Positions 22,934-35,937 of a DNA stretch of 64,000 nt are shown here, in pieces. Origin of the DNA: Bradysia coprophila. Its lineage: Eukaryota > Arthropoda > Insecta > Diptera > Sciaridae. Positions within the stretch are counted from its first letter, which is position 1; each line of letters opens with the position of its first letter. Location of the stretch: positions 5,456,001 to 5,520,000 of the forward strand of contig NW_023503374.1 of NCBI RefSeq assembly GCF_014529535.1, in the 5' to 3' direction. The notes beneath the pieces were generated by a model, which was not told the origin of the DNA, made no database searches, and saw only the letters and a list, made by a program, of their open reading frames with translations. A program made the position numbers and the translations under genes.

Positions 22934-25900
22934 CTACTTCGCCTCCTCTTCGTCATCATCATCATCGTCCTCTGACTCGGCCTGTTCCATCCAAGTGAGA
23001 TATTTGTTGACTTGAAACAATGATTCCCCTTTGCCGGGATGAATGTCGGTCAGATCCTCTTTCCATCGCATAAACGATTCCTCTTCGATGACGCTCAAAT
23101 CGTACAGTGCTTTGAACCAGCGCAATAGCATACCCTTCGGAAAGTCAACGGAATAGCAGAATACTTGAACGGCAAACAGGGCCACCAATTGCAGATTGTA
23201 GTTGCCGCGAAGGAATGCGATTAGAACCGGCCGGTAGTTTTCCAGTAGTTGTTTCTCTTTTTCGGTAGCAGATTTGTCGGGATTTGTGATTGCATCGATT
23301 CCGTCGGCCAGAGTACTTTCCTGTTTAAATGGGAGGATAAATGGATTTGAGTCAGACATTTTATGATTAGGTTAGGAGGAAGGCGGCACTCGATTTGTCA
23401 TTTTCTGAAGAGTTCCTAATTGAGAGGAAAATATTTGCAATTTGAACGATTAACGGTCGAGCACAAGTTCAACCTTCTCATTCTCCCATTAAAGATTCTT
23501 TGATACCTAACGTTAGGTCATTCTCGAATTGAAATCGTTGAACAATTTCTGCTCCTAATCTTCTACTGATCAAAACACTAATGAAAGCAGCAGTCAACAC
23601 TGAAGGAGGCAATTCAGCAAAACTTACTTGGGTAATGTGTTTCAGCAAAACTGTCATCAATGCAGTGATAAAGCCGGGATCAGAATGGTATGTCACGTCC
23701 ACGTTGTCCTTAATCCATTTAAACAATTGATTCGGATTTGAGTCGGCTTGTATCTGCTTCTGTAATTCTCCTTGTAATTTCAGCAGTGGATAGAGGAAAC
23801 TCAAGCTTCGATCCACCAATATTTCGGCCATGCGCTCTTTCGATCGATCCGGTTCCGGCATCGTGGTCATAAGATTAACTTTGCTTTGATTGAACATGTC
23901 CGTCAACGCTTGCTTGCCGATTGTTTTGTTCAATTGCTGGAGCACCAACAAGCACAACGGATAGTGTTGACCATTTTCGGTGAATGCGGCGACATCGTTT
24001 ATTTTGCACAGCTTCAATGTAATTGCCCGCGATAGCAGTGATGCGACCAAGGTGGCAATGCGGGGTACAACACTTTCGCTCATACCGCCGATGATCGATC
24101 GGAAACCTTCGACAACGGCATTCGGATTCAATTTTCCGTCTTTGCGTAAGTTGACCAAAAACTCAAAGACTCGATCATGGACGAGCTCATTTTTGTCAAT
24201 AATCTCATTCAAGATTTTCGTCATTGCGTCGCGCATGAATTTGTCGGGCACTTTGAGTTCCAGGAATGATGTTTTTATATCGTCAATGTTGCGTTCATTT
24301 TCGGTTAAATTATTCAAAAAATTGTCGGTTAGGAATGTTACAACCCGTACAAGAATTTCATCTTTTGTCGGACCCTTGTCCTTTTTGTTCTGCTTCGGTT
24401 TCTCCAAAGATGCTTGTTTGATAAGGATTTGATCTTTGTTCAATATGTTGTTGACTGGTGCCGCCGGCGGAATTTTAACGGTTGGTATGGTCGGCAACAC
24501 GGTTTCAATGGATGATGCACTGCTCGGTCGTGGCTGAACTAAAGGCATTTGTGATGCTTTTGCGCTTACGCTAGCTTTGAAAATTAAACTATTTGCGGCC
24601 GGCCGGAATATATTGTCGTCGACATTTTCTTGTATTGGAGTTATGTGATTGCGTTTCAATCGGGGAGCCATCATCTCTTTGTTATTCATCATATTGTTGT
24701 GCTGCATGTTATGCTGGTTGTTGTGCTTATTATAACGATTATGGTTGTTGTATGAATGGTTGTTTTGGTTGTTACGCTGATTCATATGACGATAACCACC
24801 TCCCGAACCACCATCACGATAGTCTCGATTGCTAAAGTTCATTGGTGATTGGTAACTGTGGAGGGAAAAGTGAATTTTTGATTAAATTTCATTTGGTAAT
24901 TCAAACTGAAGTCATGCCATCCGACTGCGGAATCTGGTTTTCATCAAATTTTTGAAAGAGTAGCAAGGACAACGATTCAAAACTAAACAGCCTCGATGAA
25001 GCGGGTAACAGTGGCAGAGTCGTTTTGTCGTTGCGTCATTTTGCGACAAAGTGGTTCAACGAAAAAGTGACAGTTGAGAAAATTCTAAATTAGATTTTTT
25101 GTTTTGATGTGGTTGTTGTGATGATTTTTCGTTTTCTTTCGTACAAAAGTATGAAAATTTGTGATTTCATTATCAACAATAAGCTTTCAATATACTATGT
25201 AGTAAAGTTCGTGTATAGTGTTCTCCAAAAAATTAAAATCCGTGTTCAATGTTCTCATAAACATAAACATCAAAGGCTAAATGTTCTCCAAAAATATCCT
25301 GTGATTGATTTAAATAAGATTTTCTCAGTTCAGGTTTGTGCTGTTGCGAGCATTAGCTATGAACAATTACGGGCGTTAGCTAGGAACATTTTGAATATTA
25401 TTTTGCACAAAAACCTCAACCCAAGCTAATTTAAAGCCTCAAACCAACCTGATTTAAATTAGATTTTATCGTTTCAGACAAGGTTTGAGCTGTAGTGAGC
25501 ATTACTTAGGAATATTTTGATTATTTTTTGCATTCAATCAATTAAATCCAATTCTAAAAACTTCACATTCAAAAATGCTGCGCTAAAAAAATCCAAATTT
25601 TACGACAGAACCACTTTGTCGCATTTTCTCATGTCGCAAATTTCCGTCTCTGCCACTGTTACCCGCTTCATCGAGGCTGTTTATTCAAAACTTACGGGTG
25701 TGAATAATGCGATGGACTGGTAACGCTCAATCCGTTGAAATCATTTGAGTTCGCAAATGATTTACTCAACCAGTCACGATCGTTGTTTCGTTGGTCACGA
25801 TGATTGTTACGATTCACAAATGATGACAAATCATCGTCTAGCTGCAATTGTTGCATCGGTACGGGCCCTTCGGTGTTCGTCACCTTTCTGGGCACCCAGT

Positions 25901-27675
25901 TTCCACGTCGCAATTCAATGACATCACGGAGCATAAAACGAATGCGCGGTGGAAATACGGACTTTTGCGAATACTTTGTTATCTGCACAAAGTACTGATC
26001 GATCAACTTTTTGCCCTGTAAATTTGAAAAAAAAATTTGGAATTAAAATCAATTGTGGATCGATGAGCGCCTCCATCTATGCCAACTAGTAAACAAAAAT
26101 TAAAAGACAAATAAAAAAAAAGTCGATTCAGTGGATGAACCGAGAACCGTGTGGTTCTTAGAATAATTTTTGGACGGGAGATTGAAATCATGAAAAGGAA
26201 CTGCAATTCGTCGAGATCGGAAATTGTAATTCAAGAGCTGAGCTAGGTGCTGCTCTGACAGACTGACTTCCAATGATTATAACGCCACTCAATGATTGGG
26301 ATGATCAGTGCATTTTGTATGTGAAAATCTTAAGGTGATTGGAACAGTAATTCACGAACGACTTCAACAGTATGAATTACTTGAGATTCTTTTCCGCAAA
26401 TAGAATTCACTCGTTTTAAGGACTGTTGAATTTGTTGAATTGTCTCCTAGTGACGCAATTATTATTCTGTAATTGGAGCTACGCCAACACACTTTCAAAT
26501 TAAAAATAGAAAGCCAAGGACTCTAATTGCATTTCGATCAAAATGCACACTTTGATCATGTACGGTCGGACTATGCGAATCTGTTCGAAGACAAAATAAT
26601 AAAATTTCGATAAATTACCTCCTCTGAATCCAAGTCCTTTCCACAAGTTCTAATAAGCTGACTGAGACATTCCATATCCTCACAACGGTCTTTAATCGTA
26701 TTCGATCTGTCCTTGTCACATAATAGTTGTTGAATGCATTTGTGTAATATATTATCTTGCAACATATCCAGTTTGTATAGCTCTCCGATAAATTTGACAT
26801 TGCCAAGCATTTTCTGTTTGGCAATGTGCAACTTTTCGTCATCTTCGGCATCCGCGGTGGACAGGCCATGGTTATAATGATTCACACTTTGACGATTCAA
26901 AAATCGATCGCGACAAACATTTAATAATAAATTTAAAAATTCGGATGAATTATCGGCTTGTTTTAAAATTGGCGCTTCAACTGATAGTCTTTTGCACAAC
27001 TGTGCGTACATAGACGAATATTTTGGCTCATCTAAGGCCTTTTCAAACAACAAATGTATTACACCTTTTAAAATGACATAGTTACTCAAATCAATTTTTA
27101 GCAAATCATCACCCAATTTTTGAAACTTTTCAGGTGTGAGTTTGTTGAGAATACCACGAACCTGGAAGACGAACGAAAATGCAAATGAATATTGAGTTTA
27201 CAATAAGGCCACAGTTTCGATTACAACAGGATTCAACGAGATTAAATTGTTAAAAATACTTTTTCAGTTCGTTTTAATGTGTTCCATACACACCACTGTC
27301 TGAACGTACTTCTCTCTAAGCATGCGATAGAATGAGAACACGTGACCACGACACTGATGTATGAACACAGAACAAACGACCAGCTGAAGCCGAAACGAAA
27401 ACGTTCAACCTTCATGTTGAATCTCATTGCACCGTGCATGGAAAAAACGAGTCACAAAATGGTATTCATTTGCCACAAACCACACTCACTTTACGAAAAG
27501 TAGCATCATTTTGGGCCTCTGGTGTGAGTTCATGATACGGTATTAGAGATGGAGGGACCCATCGTCGAGTTGATGCATGGGGTGCCGGTGTCTCCCTCCC
27601 CGTGACACGAGACTCGGGCCCCGTTTGCCTGGTGACTTCCGTTTTGATAGGTGGCGGTGAACTACAGTGAGACAC
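22934..27675 (-). CDS. NAT1: NAT1 / DAP5 / eIF4G2, GUG-initiated translation factor
   Basis: eIF4G-related factor without the eIF4E-binding region; in known animals it drives cap-independent or eIF4E-independent translation. Five coding exons read leftward: 27490-27675, 26619-27161, 25696-26015, 23628-24855 and 22934-23320, giving 887 aa (human 907). Domains in order: short N-terminus, MIF4G from about residue 63 (VRGILNKLTPEKF), an N/H-rich linker, MA3, and a C-terminal W2 domain (FPKGMLLRWFKALYDLSVIE) ending in an acidic tail. The start is the GTG at 27673-27675. No ATG lies in frame between an upstream stop and the MIF4G domain, and GUG start is known and conserved for this gene. Intron 23629-22934 side: donor CAA|GTAAGT at 23628 and acceptor before 23320 restore the family alignment, so the ATG at 23357-23359 is intronic. 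Intron 4 holds a hAT-like foldback. Confidence 0.94.
24984..25683. mobile_element. hAT-like foldback inside a NAT1 intron, 8-bp TSD (TTCAAAAC)
   Basis: The terminal inverted repeats TAAACAGCCTCGATGAAGCG run for about 90 bp with few differences. TTCAAAAC is duplicated at 24976-24983 and 25684-25691. The element takes up 700 of the intron's 840 bp. Its right duplication overlaps positions +5 and +6 of the intron's splice donor (25690-25695 on the minus strand). No coding capacity is present. Confidence 0.92.
27673..27675 (-). promoter_or_regulatory. NAT1: Non-AUG (GUG) translation start of NAT1
   Basis: It is the only GTG in frame upstream of the conserved MIF4G domain. The frame is open back to the exon's acceptor (exon from 27735) without any ATG. 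With the proposed first exon there is an in-frame TAA at 30103-30105. Near-cognate AUU and ACG codons also lie upstream in the frame and cannot be excluded. The local context is not a strong Kozak (C at -3). Confidence 0.75.
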
Positions 27676-27735
27676 TCGCTCCGTCTTTCGGTTGAAAATG
27701 TTCCGAATGCAAACTAAATCGGTCGTTGAAATCGC

Positions 27736-30072
27736 CTGGAAATGAGAGGAAATTTGTTATATTTATGGCGTCAGGATTGGCCGCAAACAGAGCACAGAAA
27801 TGGAGAAGAAAATAACAACCAAAAATTATTTGTCGAAGCGAAGAGATCTATCGGGTAAAATTTTGGGTTTTGGAATCTGTTTTGTCGTTCAAAATGTAAA
27901 ATTTTATCACAGAAAAATCAAGATACATTTTTCTTGTGTCCCTCTCGCCCATATCTATTTCGTTAAATAATTCCAAAGTGCTGCAGACAAAATCGAAAAC
28001 TTATATGCACCACAGAACAGTAAAACTTTTACCATCTCGACTGCACAACATATTCGATGCAATGCAACTCATAACATTTTCAAACTATTTTATTTACAAA
28101 AGCTAACCAAACTACTATTCGCTAGTTTTTAAAGTTTAATGAGCTATGAACCAATCCCCTTGCTGATATGGTAATCGTTTGCGATCCCTTACGTTTCAAA
28201 TTAAATTTAACAAGTGAACGTTATAAGTAAGGTAATTTTGAGTTAATTGCTTAATTGGCTGCATAGCATACACAGTATAATGTATTGTACGACAATGGAG
28301 TGTTACAACAGTACAACTTCCGCTGTTGTGTGCATTCTAAGAATCGGTTCAGTTATACATATGCAAACGTTATTCACGAATTAGTGTATGCTTTCGGTTT
28401 TCTCGTTTTTTTTTTGCCACGAGACTTGTGGCACAAGCCCATTTTACGTGGATGGGTTTATTTCTGTTTAAAATCATTTTCGTCATGAAAATAGAAGAAA
28501 GAACAAAAAAAATCCAAATGAATTCGACCTACTGGAAGCTCGGTGTAACGAGGTTTATCGTTCATTTCATTTTAATTTGTTTATGATTAATAATGCGACA
28601 CTGAAAACTAGCATACAGAATGAAGAGTGACGATAAATCATTAAATACAAAATAAAATCATTAATAGCTGGCTGACCGTCGTCGTCGTACGCAGTGTATT
28701 TTTTTTAATGCGTCACACGTTTACCGATTACGATTTGTTTTTAAACGGAACGCTGACAAATATTCCACTTTTTGTATTATTTTGTGTTGACGACTCTAGC
28801 TGCATGCATTTAACAAAGACACAGAAAAACATTTTTTTAAATTTCAATAAAAGATGAAATCGTCAATGACTCAAACATTTTTTTTCCATTGAATTTGGAA
28901 AAGATTTTAATCATTTTTATATTAAAAAAAAAAAACTTTCGATGCGCATGAAGAAGACGACCACGTTGAATGCTATACTTGCACCGAGCGTTATTTCATC
29001 TTAATAAAAAAGATGTCTGATTAAAACAACGCAAAAGACTCTGTCGTCTTATCACTCTCTAGACTGTCGTTCCATTTCAGAGGAAAATTTTCCAAAAGAA
29101 CATCTCGCATTCCGAACTCGGCTAATTTTAGTGAACAAAGAAAGTTATTGCAAAAAAAAAATGCCAAAAAAAACCAACGCAAGGTCAACATTCTATCGAT
29201 ATATACATCTACTTTGTACAGCCGTTCAGACGATATAATCAGCGAAAAACGTGAATGGATTTACTTTGGCTTAATATTTTAATTTAAATTTATTAAAATT
29301 GAAATGGAACAGACAATTGGATTAAATAAACACACAAAATTATTGTAGTCTACGCTGCAATATTATAATCAAACGAATGATGTTTTATCACACATCAGAA
29401 TGCTTCGAAAAGGTCACGAACTTTAAATGAAATATGCCAAAAAAATCATTTTTTTTTTCATCTGTACATGCAGCAGTTATAATACATTCGGGCATTACCT
29501 CAATGGCTTTCCAACAAAAGATTAACAAAGAATTTATCAAAATTACACTTTGGAAGCTATACGTAGCTCTCAGACACAAAATTATATGATACGTAGTACT
29601 TATACTGAGCTCTTCACATTGATACGAACTGATGAGGTATGAATGATGTACCTTGCCTATATGTATACATTTTCAATAAAAGTCTGATGACTCATAAAAA
29701 ATTAACTCGATTCTTTTGTGGGACTATAATTCCATTAAAGAAAAATTAGCACAATCGGATATCGTACGAACCAACGGAAATCGCTAAAATATTCGATGGA
29801 ATTTCGATTGATAAACGTTTAGAGTTTTGCTGGATTTTTGTCTCAAAAAATCACATCCACCTAACAAACCTCCATTATTCACCTCATTACAAAGAATTTT
29901 TTTTTTTTGTGTGAAATTTATTCACACATTTTCAATCCCGAAATTATTTGCGTTCCCGATAATATATTCCGCTCTTTATGTTAATTTAAGCGTTCAAACC
30001 ATTTCGTTAGTCAGAATTTATTAATGGATTGAATTGAAGATGTTAAATTAATAAAGAAAATGTAACACTTAC
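27736..30072 (-). other. Probable first intron of NAT1 (5' UTR)
   Basis: Minus-strand donor TCT|GTAAGTG at 30072 and acceptor TTTCCAG ending at 27736 would remove 2.3 kb. The interval is AT-rich with no coding signal or clear repeat. Its use is inferred from splice motifs only. Confidence 0.5.
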
Positions 30073-30290
30073 AGACCGATGATGCTGTTTCTTGTAAAAA
30101 ACTTAATTATTCCGTCACTTGTCTCGACCGTCTTTTTAATGTGGTCGTGTCGTGTCGGTTGTCGCGTTTCTCTGAATTTGGACTACGTGGGTCAGTTTTT
30201 GATTTTAGTACGTTTCCTCTTCGCAACTGGTTTACACTATGATGGAGAAATTGAAAAAGCGGGAAATTTTTGATTTTTTAAGTTTGGTGC
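30073..30290 (-). other. NAT1: Probable untranslated first exon of NAT1
   Basis: A consensus donor ends it at 30073. In the frame that continues into the next exon there is a TAA at 30103-30105 and no ATG after it, consistent with a leader followed by non-AUG initiation. The 5' end is not defined by sequence. Confidence 0.5.
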
Positions 30291-31377
30291 TGGAATTTTA
30301 TTAAATCAATCATTCGAATCACATTGGACATTTTTGGGATGCATGATCAATGGGGTATTGAAGTTTTTATAAAGCATTTTTAATCGACGTAAAACATCAT
30401 TCTAAACAAAAAATTGTTCAACGGTCTGTCTCTAAAATGCACTGATCTGTTTATAAGTTCGTCTAAGCTTCGAAACGTACAGCCGCCCGTAAGAAAATTA
30501 CAAATTGGCGGCCCTATATTTTTGATTTTACACTGTTTTTAGAAATTCTTTTGATCAGAATTGTCGATACTTATGTAGTTCTTGCTGCAGAACACCTTAC
30601 ACATACTTATTTTCGTCGAGACTGAAAACAGCCTCAGGCACATTTTAGGCGGCTGGTAGAACCATTTTTTTTGCTTAGAATAACGTCTGCGTCGGATTGG
30701 TCAAAACTTCAATCCCCCATTAGGGTGGATCGAATTTACCAACTTGAAAATCCAATTCTTTTTCCAATCCCACTAATTTAGGTAGGTTGGTTCCAAAAAT
30801 GTTATCTGGTGGAAAGTACACTTTCGACGTCACTACAAAGTTATTTTGGGTATCGTTGGAGATGTGAAGGAAAGTACCTCTGTAGTACAGTGTACATATA
30901 GCTTTCATTATCACCATTACCCCTCTAAGATCACGAGCAGATAAAGTAGGTCAATTAGATGAATTCGATCCACTCCAATGATCATATCGATCAATCTCCA
31001 CTTACGAACCATTACCATACAAAGCTTATTACGCCCTAATGTTCGCCTGAAGAAATGCTTTGCCTATATGCCGAACATGGGCTATAGTCATCAATGATGC
31101 AGTTATCAACTGCAAATACAGAAATGAGCAAACTTTCTGGTTAATATGAAATGTGTGTTGAAACGAATAAAGTAAAAAAAAAATGTATTAAAGACTAAGC
31201 GATACTTACTTGAGCTCTAGCTACTGTTGTCTTATACAACAAAATGTTAAAAGTAAATGAAGTGAAAGATTTTATTTCAATCTGCTGAAAATTCTTAGAT
31301 CAAAAGAAGTAGTAGATTCGATATCTGATTTAGTCGTTGATATGCTTGTCGTCTGTTAAAAGTTAAAACAATATCCA
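30291..31377. other. Intergenic DNA between NAT1 and fucosidase
   Basis: It contains a degenerate inverted-terminal element at 30722-30976 and the probable 3' UTR of the fucosidase gene, with an AATAAA on the minus strand at 31271-31276. No coding sequence was seen. Confidence 0.5.
30722..30976. mobile_element. Degenerate MITE with GGGTGGATCGAATT ends
   Basis: GGGTGGATCGAATT at the left returns as AATTCGATCCACTCC at the right. The TAGGGTGGATCG start resembles the ends of the hAT-like foldbacks in this window, but the flanks show no matching 8-bp duplication. Confidence 0.45.
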
Positions 31378-33387
31378 TCATTCATCTGGAATGTCGACTA
31401 CCAGAGTCCAAGCAAAGTCAAGTCCTCTTTTATCGAGCTGTGCTTTACTGGGAAACGTAACAATAGCCGAATTTGCAGTCACGCTCCACTGCAACGTATT
31501 CGGGTAGCCCAATATGCCGATGGTGGTATTTTCATCGGTCTGCCCGAAAAGCGAAAACAATTCGATACTTTCAGCATCGTAAGGGTAGTCCAGAATGATA
31601 GCGTAAACATTTTTTCGCAGAGGTGTTGATGATTGACCTGACGTATACCACACGTTAGGTGTGCTAGTGTCATTTTGATATATCCACGGCTGAGAGCTGT
31701 AAATGGCTTGACCGTTGATTGAAAGCCATCTGCCCAAATCACGTAGTCGCTCAGCGAAAATTGGCTGTATGAGGCCTGTCTTATCAGGACCAACGTTAAT
31801 CAGTATATTGCCACCACAGCTTACCGTGATGACGAGTTCTATTCAAATAGGAATTGCTTAAATATACCATCAGACCCATGAGATGAATGATTATAACCTG
31901 TAACGAGCTGCTTGGACGTTAGGAAATCTCCTAATTTAGCATTATGTCTGTGTCCCCAACTCCCTCTGTCGATTGTCATAGCATTCTCCCACTTATGAGG
32001 TTGTAAAACACCTGCGTTATCAATAAATTATGAAAATGAGCATTCGGGAGTCATGTCATGTTTAACCTGGATTAAAACGATCATGGCACGTAAAGAAGCC
32101 TCCATGCTGGCACATTGTATCTTCTCCCCATCTGTCATTCGAAATAACTGTTTCGGCAACTGGGCTGTCGTTGTATAGCCTAAATTTCCATTCGGACACA
32201 TTTTGAACTATCGAGTTTATACCTACTTAGTTAAGCTACATACCATGCTAGGAATTGAGTTGCATTCCAATATCTGTATGGCGCTTCCCACTCTCCATCA
32301 GACCTTTTTGACCCGAGTTAAATAATTATTGACTATGGACGATCAGTGAGAAAAAACTTACCATACAATTTCCGGCTGATAAGTCATTACAAGCTCCGTT
32401 AATTCAGGCATAACCTGTAAAATGGCATTCCTCTTATCAACCAAGAAAGATAACAAAGCACGGAATTTCCGTAAATTCTTTTCTGACTGCCAGGCACAGT
32501 CTAGGAACCATTTCATTCTAGAAATTCCGCTCTAAAATCCAGTTACAAACATACCTTTTTCTCGACGAATTCGGTTTGCGAAAAATCACTTTCTTTATCT
32601 CTCAAATACATTGGATTATACCACTCTAGCAGTGAGTGATACAACCCAAATCTCAGACGATTATCGGCACGTACGGCTTGAGATAGCTCCACTGCGAACA
32701 CAGGCTCTTGTTATTAATTAATCGCAAATTCGAGCTATAAAGCTAAAATCAAAAAATCGTTCGCCTTACAAATGATATCTCTTTTCAATCCAATGTCAAC
32801 AGAGTTCCAACTATACGAATACGTTGATGGCCAAAGTGTATATCCATCATCTGGTAGTAACCGACATAGAAATATAATGCAAATTCCCAAACTGATCACA
32901 TTCTACTCACGATGTTTGCTGGTTAACACAATATACTTTGCTCCACTTTGAGCGAACATCTGAACCCACTCAGTTGCATTGAAATGTTCACCGGTAAAGT
33001 CTCTGGCAAATTCCTGATAGGTGAAGCGAGGCTTGAAATTCTTTTCCATAAATTCAATGTATTCCTCATAGTTGATCCATTCGTTTTGCGATCGCCAATT
33101 GTACCAAAACCACTCCGAACCAAAACTGGGCACCGAATAAACACCCCAATGTATAAAAATGCCAACTTTAGCCTCGTCGTACCTAATGTTTGGACTAGTC
33201 AGAAAAATCGTTTTCGTTGTCGTGTATCAGTTTTTTTTCACCATTTCGGCAATTCTCTGGAGTCCAGACTCTCCCAAGTCGGTTCGAATCGATTTTTGAT
33301 GGCTGGTTTTTCGTCAACGTTTCTCAAGTCTTTCAATGCATTTATTACGATCAAATTAAGTAAAATTGATCCGATAATTAGTTTCAT
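31378..33387 (-). CDS. Fuca: Alpha-L-fucosidase (glycoside hydrolase family 29)
   Basis: Lysosomal or secreted enzyme that removes alpha-linked L-fucose from glycans. Nine exons read leftward: 33242-33387, 32911-33182, 32770-32850, 32555-32691, 32362-32414, 32244-32303, 32067-32179, 31898-32011 and 31378-31838, giving 478 aa. The N-terminus [17 protein letters not shown] is a signal peptide. Catalytic-domain marks follow in order: [53 protein letters not shown] (the Asp of WSDG is the family nucleophile), NDRWGE and the [14 protein letters not shown] block. The C-terminal part from about residue 350 should be the beta-sandwich domain. All joins are GT-AG and the frame is intact. A minus-strand AATAAA lies at 31271-31276. 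Confidence 0.95.
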
Positions 33388-33926
33388 TTTTCAATTGTGA
33401 TGTGTGTACTCCGCACACTTTACTCGTTCTAATTGGATCTTCATCACATCTCATTATTTATAGAAACACTCGTAGTTATCTTGCTGATAAATGGGTTTTT
33501 GCCATTGGAGTAATGATTAATCAATACTATAAATGATAAAAAGGTTGTAAGCATACTAACGGAATACCGTAGCAATCTGCCTCCTCTATTGGTATAATAA
33601 ATAAGACAATTGCAGTCGGGATAAGATGTGCATCAGATTTCTTCCCTCATCACCATAAACATACATTTATATGGCTTCAAGAATTATTTAAAAAAAAGGA
33701 CAGAGTTTTCTGCAATAGAAGAGTGGTAACTTTATTAAAAATCTAAGTACAAAACAGTTATACTGATAAGGCACTTCCTCGAACACTAAATTGCGGTAAA
33801 ATTAACATTAAACAATATTTAATAGATATTCCTGGATCACATCCTGATTAGTTGACATATTAGAAAACGACAAAACTCGAGGTGATTGTTTTCTAAACAT
33901 GGTTCTTAGATCAATTTATAAACTTT

Positions 33927-34563
33927 TCATTTAAACAAATTTTTGTACTCCTTGAAGTTGTTATTGTCCGAATAAAATTGTCCCTTACCTTTCTCATTCA
34001 CCTCTTTCTGAACTTCTTCCACCTTATCCCTAATATTTGTCCACATTTTATACGCACCAATATGACCATCATCTGCTTTACTTTTCTGATTATATAAGTC
34101 TATCTGCCGCTCCCTCCAACCACAAGCCTCCTCAGACAAATCAAGAAGCTCTTTGCATTCCGACCTGGTTATGGAGTTCTTAATGCCATCATCATCAAGA
34201 GCGGTAACTACCCATTTCAAAACCGCTGAGTAGCTTGCTCTATCGATGTGCATGTCTTTGAGCAATGCGGTTGACGTCTTCCAGTCCACTTGTGCTAAAA
34301 TGATTGCAAGAGTTTGTTAATTGATAGCCTGAATGTAAGGTGATGGTAAATAGTCTAATGTGAAAATAATCGTTTAACTTACTTTTGTTGTTGCTTCTGG
34401 CGATCTCGAGTGCGTTTGAATATTTTTGAAATAGTGTCGTTGATTTATTAATTCGGTCGTAAGTTTGATAAAATTTCTTTAAAAAACTGGCTTGAGCAGC
34501 GTCATCTCCGTTTTTACACAGATCTCCCTCAAAATGTAACATACCCGCGTCCAGGAAGGCCAT
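33927..34563 (-). CDS. Unrecognised 182-aa protein
   Basis: Two exons: 34383-34563 and 33927-34294, joined GT-AG in phase 1. The start ATG sits in AAAATGG, just after a good acceptor (TCTCCTTGTTACCAG), so a non-coding first exon further right is likely. The protein is hydrophilic and largely helical by eye, with one or two Cys in WRERQIDL and SECKELLDLSEEACG. It has no signal peptide, no membrane segment and no motif I recognise. A minus-strand AATAAA at 33731-33736 could end the transcript. It sits between fucosidase and mei-9, both also read leftward. It could be lineage-restricted. I assign no function. Confidence 0.72.
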
Positions 34564-35734
34564 TTTTCTGGTAACAAGGAGAAAATTATAGAAATAAAAT
34601 GGATTCGGGTGTGTTTTCCAATTTTTTTGAGTGAGACACACAGTGGAATTAAGCTAAATACTGGAGAGCTGACCTAATTCGATAATCATCAACTTTTGCA
34701 TTATCTAATTGAAATGAATTATTAATGCAAAAATGGTATGCATTATTGTCTGAAATCGTGTTCTACAAAGACAATATTATCTCTTCATTCGAAATAAAAT
34801 ATATCTTTCATACCTAGGACCCGAAAAGTGCGACTTCGTCGTTAGAAATATAAAGGACACTGTTAAAAATTTTCATACGTTCAGTGAATATTTAAATAAA
34901 CTTATACTTATAAAGAAAGATATCCTAACATGATCATCAGTCCTAACATCAGTCCGAATTATCAAATTTTCTCAAACCCTGGTTTCCAGTTTTTTTTTTT
35001 AATCGCATACTTCCCTCTTGAGCACTTACATCCTCCTAAATCGATTGGGATCGAGTCGGTCTCACATACACGTTTTCGCAGCGGACCCACTGCACTCAAA
35101 CATTTTGTCACTTTTTTCCATAGAATTTTGGAGCCTCCTATTAACTAGCTTACATAACACAAAAAAACCGCGACATTCCTCCACCATTTACATAACGACC
35201 TCAAAGTATGTTGTGTACTTTGAACCGTTTACAAGGTGCATGCGCAAGCTAAATGCGAAAAAATGAATATTTTATATAACCATCCATCAAGTTACGTTGA
35301 GTAAGGGAATTGTTGTTATGTGTGCGACATGTACAGGAAATTCGGAACAATAAACGGAAAAATCAGAAAAACAAATACCATTGTGGGTAAATAAGTAAAA
35401 AAGTAAGGCCGACACAAATACCCTCTCTAAACTATCTAAATGAGAGGATAATACCGGTACGGCTGGCTAAATGAACTGAGATTGCATCACTAGTTGTAAT
35501 TTGTTCAAAATTATTAACTAAATTAACAAATAGTAATTAACAATAATTAGCAAGAAAACTTACGCTTAATAATCGGTCGAGATTAACTTTAACTTCTATT
35601 TCTTAAAGGATGGTATGTACAATGAAACATTTAAAATGAATTAGAGAATATATTTGCGAGTCACGTACGACACAGTCGCCAGTTTTGTTATAATTGTTGT
35701 CAAATCTGGTGCTATAGAGTTTTATGATGAAAGT

Positions 35735-35892
35735 AAAAGAAATATTTTGACAAGTACCCCAATGTAAGTAAATAAACTGATCTTCGGCCATCTCGCTCGC
35801 ATCGTAACATGTTGAAAGAGAAGCAAATACTTTGACGTGTACCCCAAGGCAAGTTATAATTAATTAGTCGGTTTTCTCGCTCTGATCGTAAT
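35735..35892. repeat. Imperfect tandem duplication, two units of about 78 bp
   Basis: GACAAGTACCCCAATG...CATCTCGCTCGCATCGTAA recurs about 83 bp later as GACGTGTACCCCAAGG...TTCTCGCTCTGATCGTAA. It lies downstream of the mei-9 stop in otherwise featureless DNA. Confidence 0.5.
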
Positions 35893-35937
35893 AGTTTATT
35901 CGTTGCAAATTTGTGCGACTTGATCTACTACTTTTTC

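Noticed and set aside
23321-23359. Separate small gene starting MSDSNPFILPFK
   Set aside because: The downstream part is the NAT1 W2 domain. A good acceptor at 23321-23322 joins it in frame to the CAA|GTAAGT donor at 23628, so the ATG is intronic.
34564-34641. N-terminal extension of the 182-aa protein through non-ATG codons
   Set aside because: A strong splice acceptor directly precedes the ATG at 34563, so the upstream bases are most likely intron.
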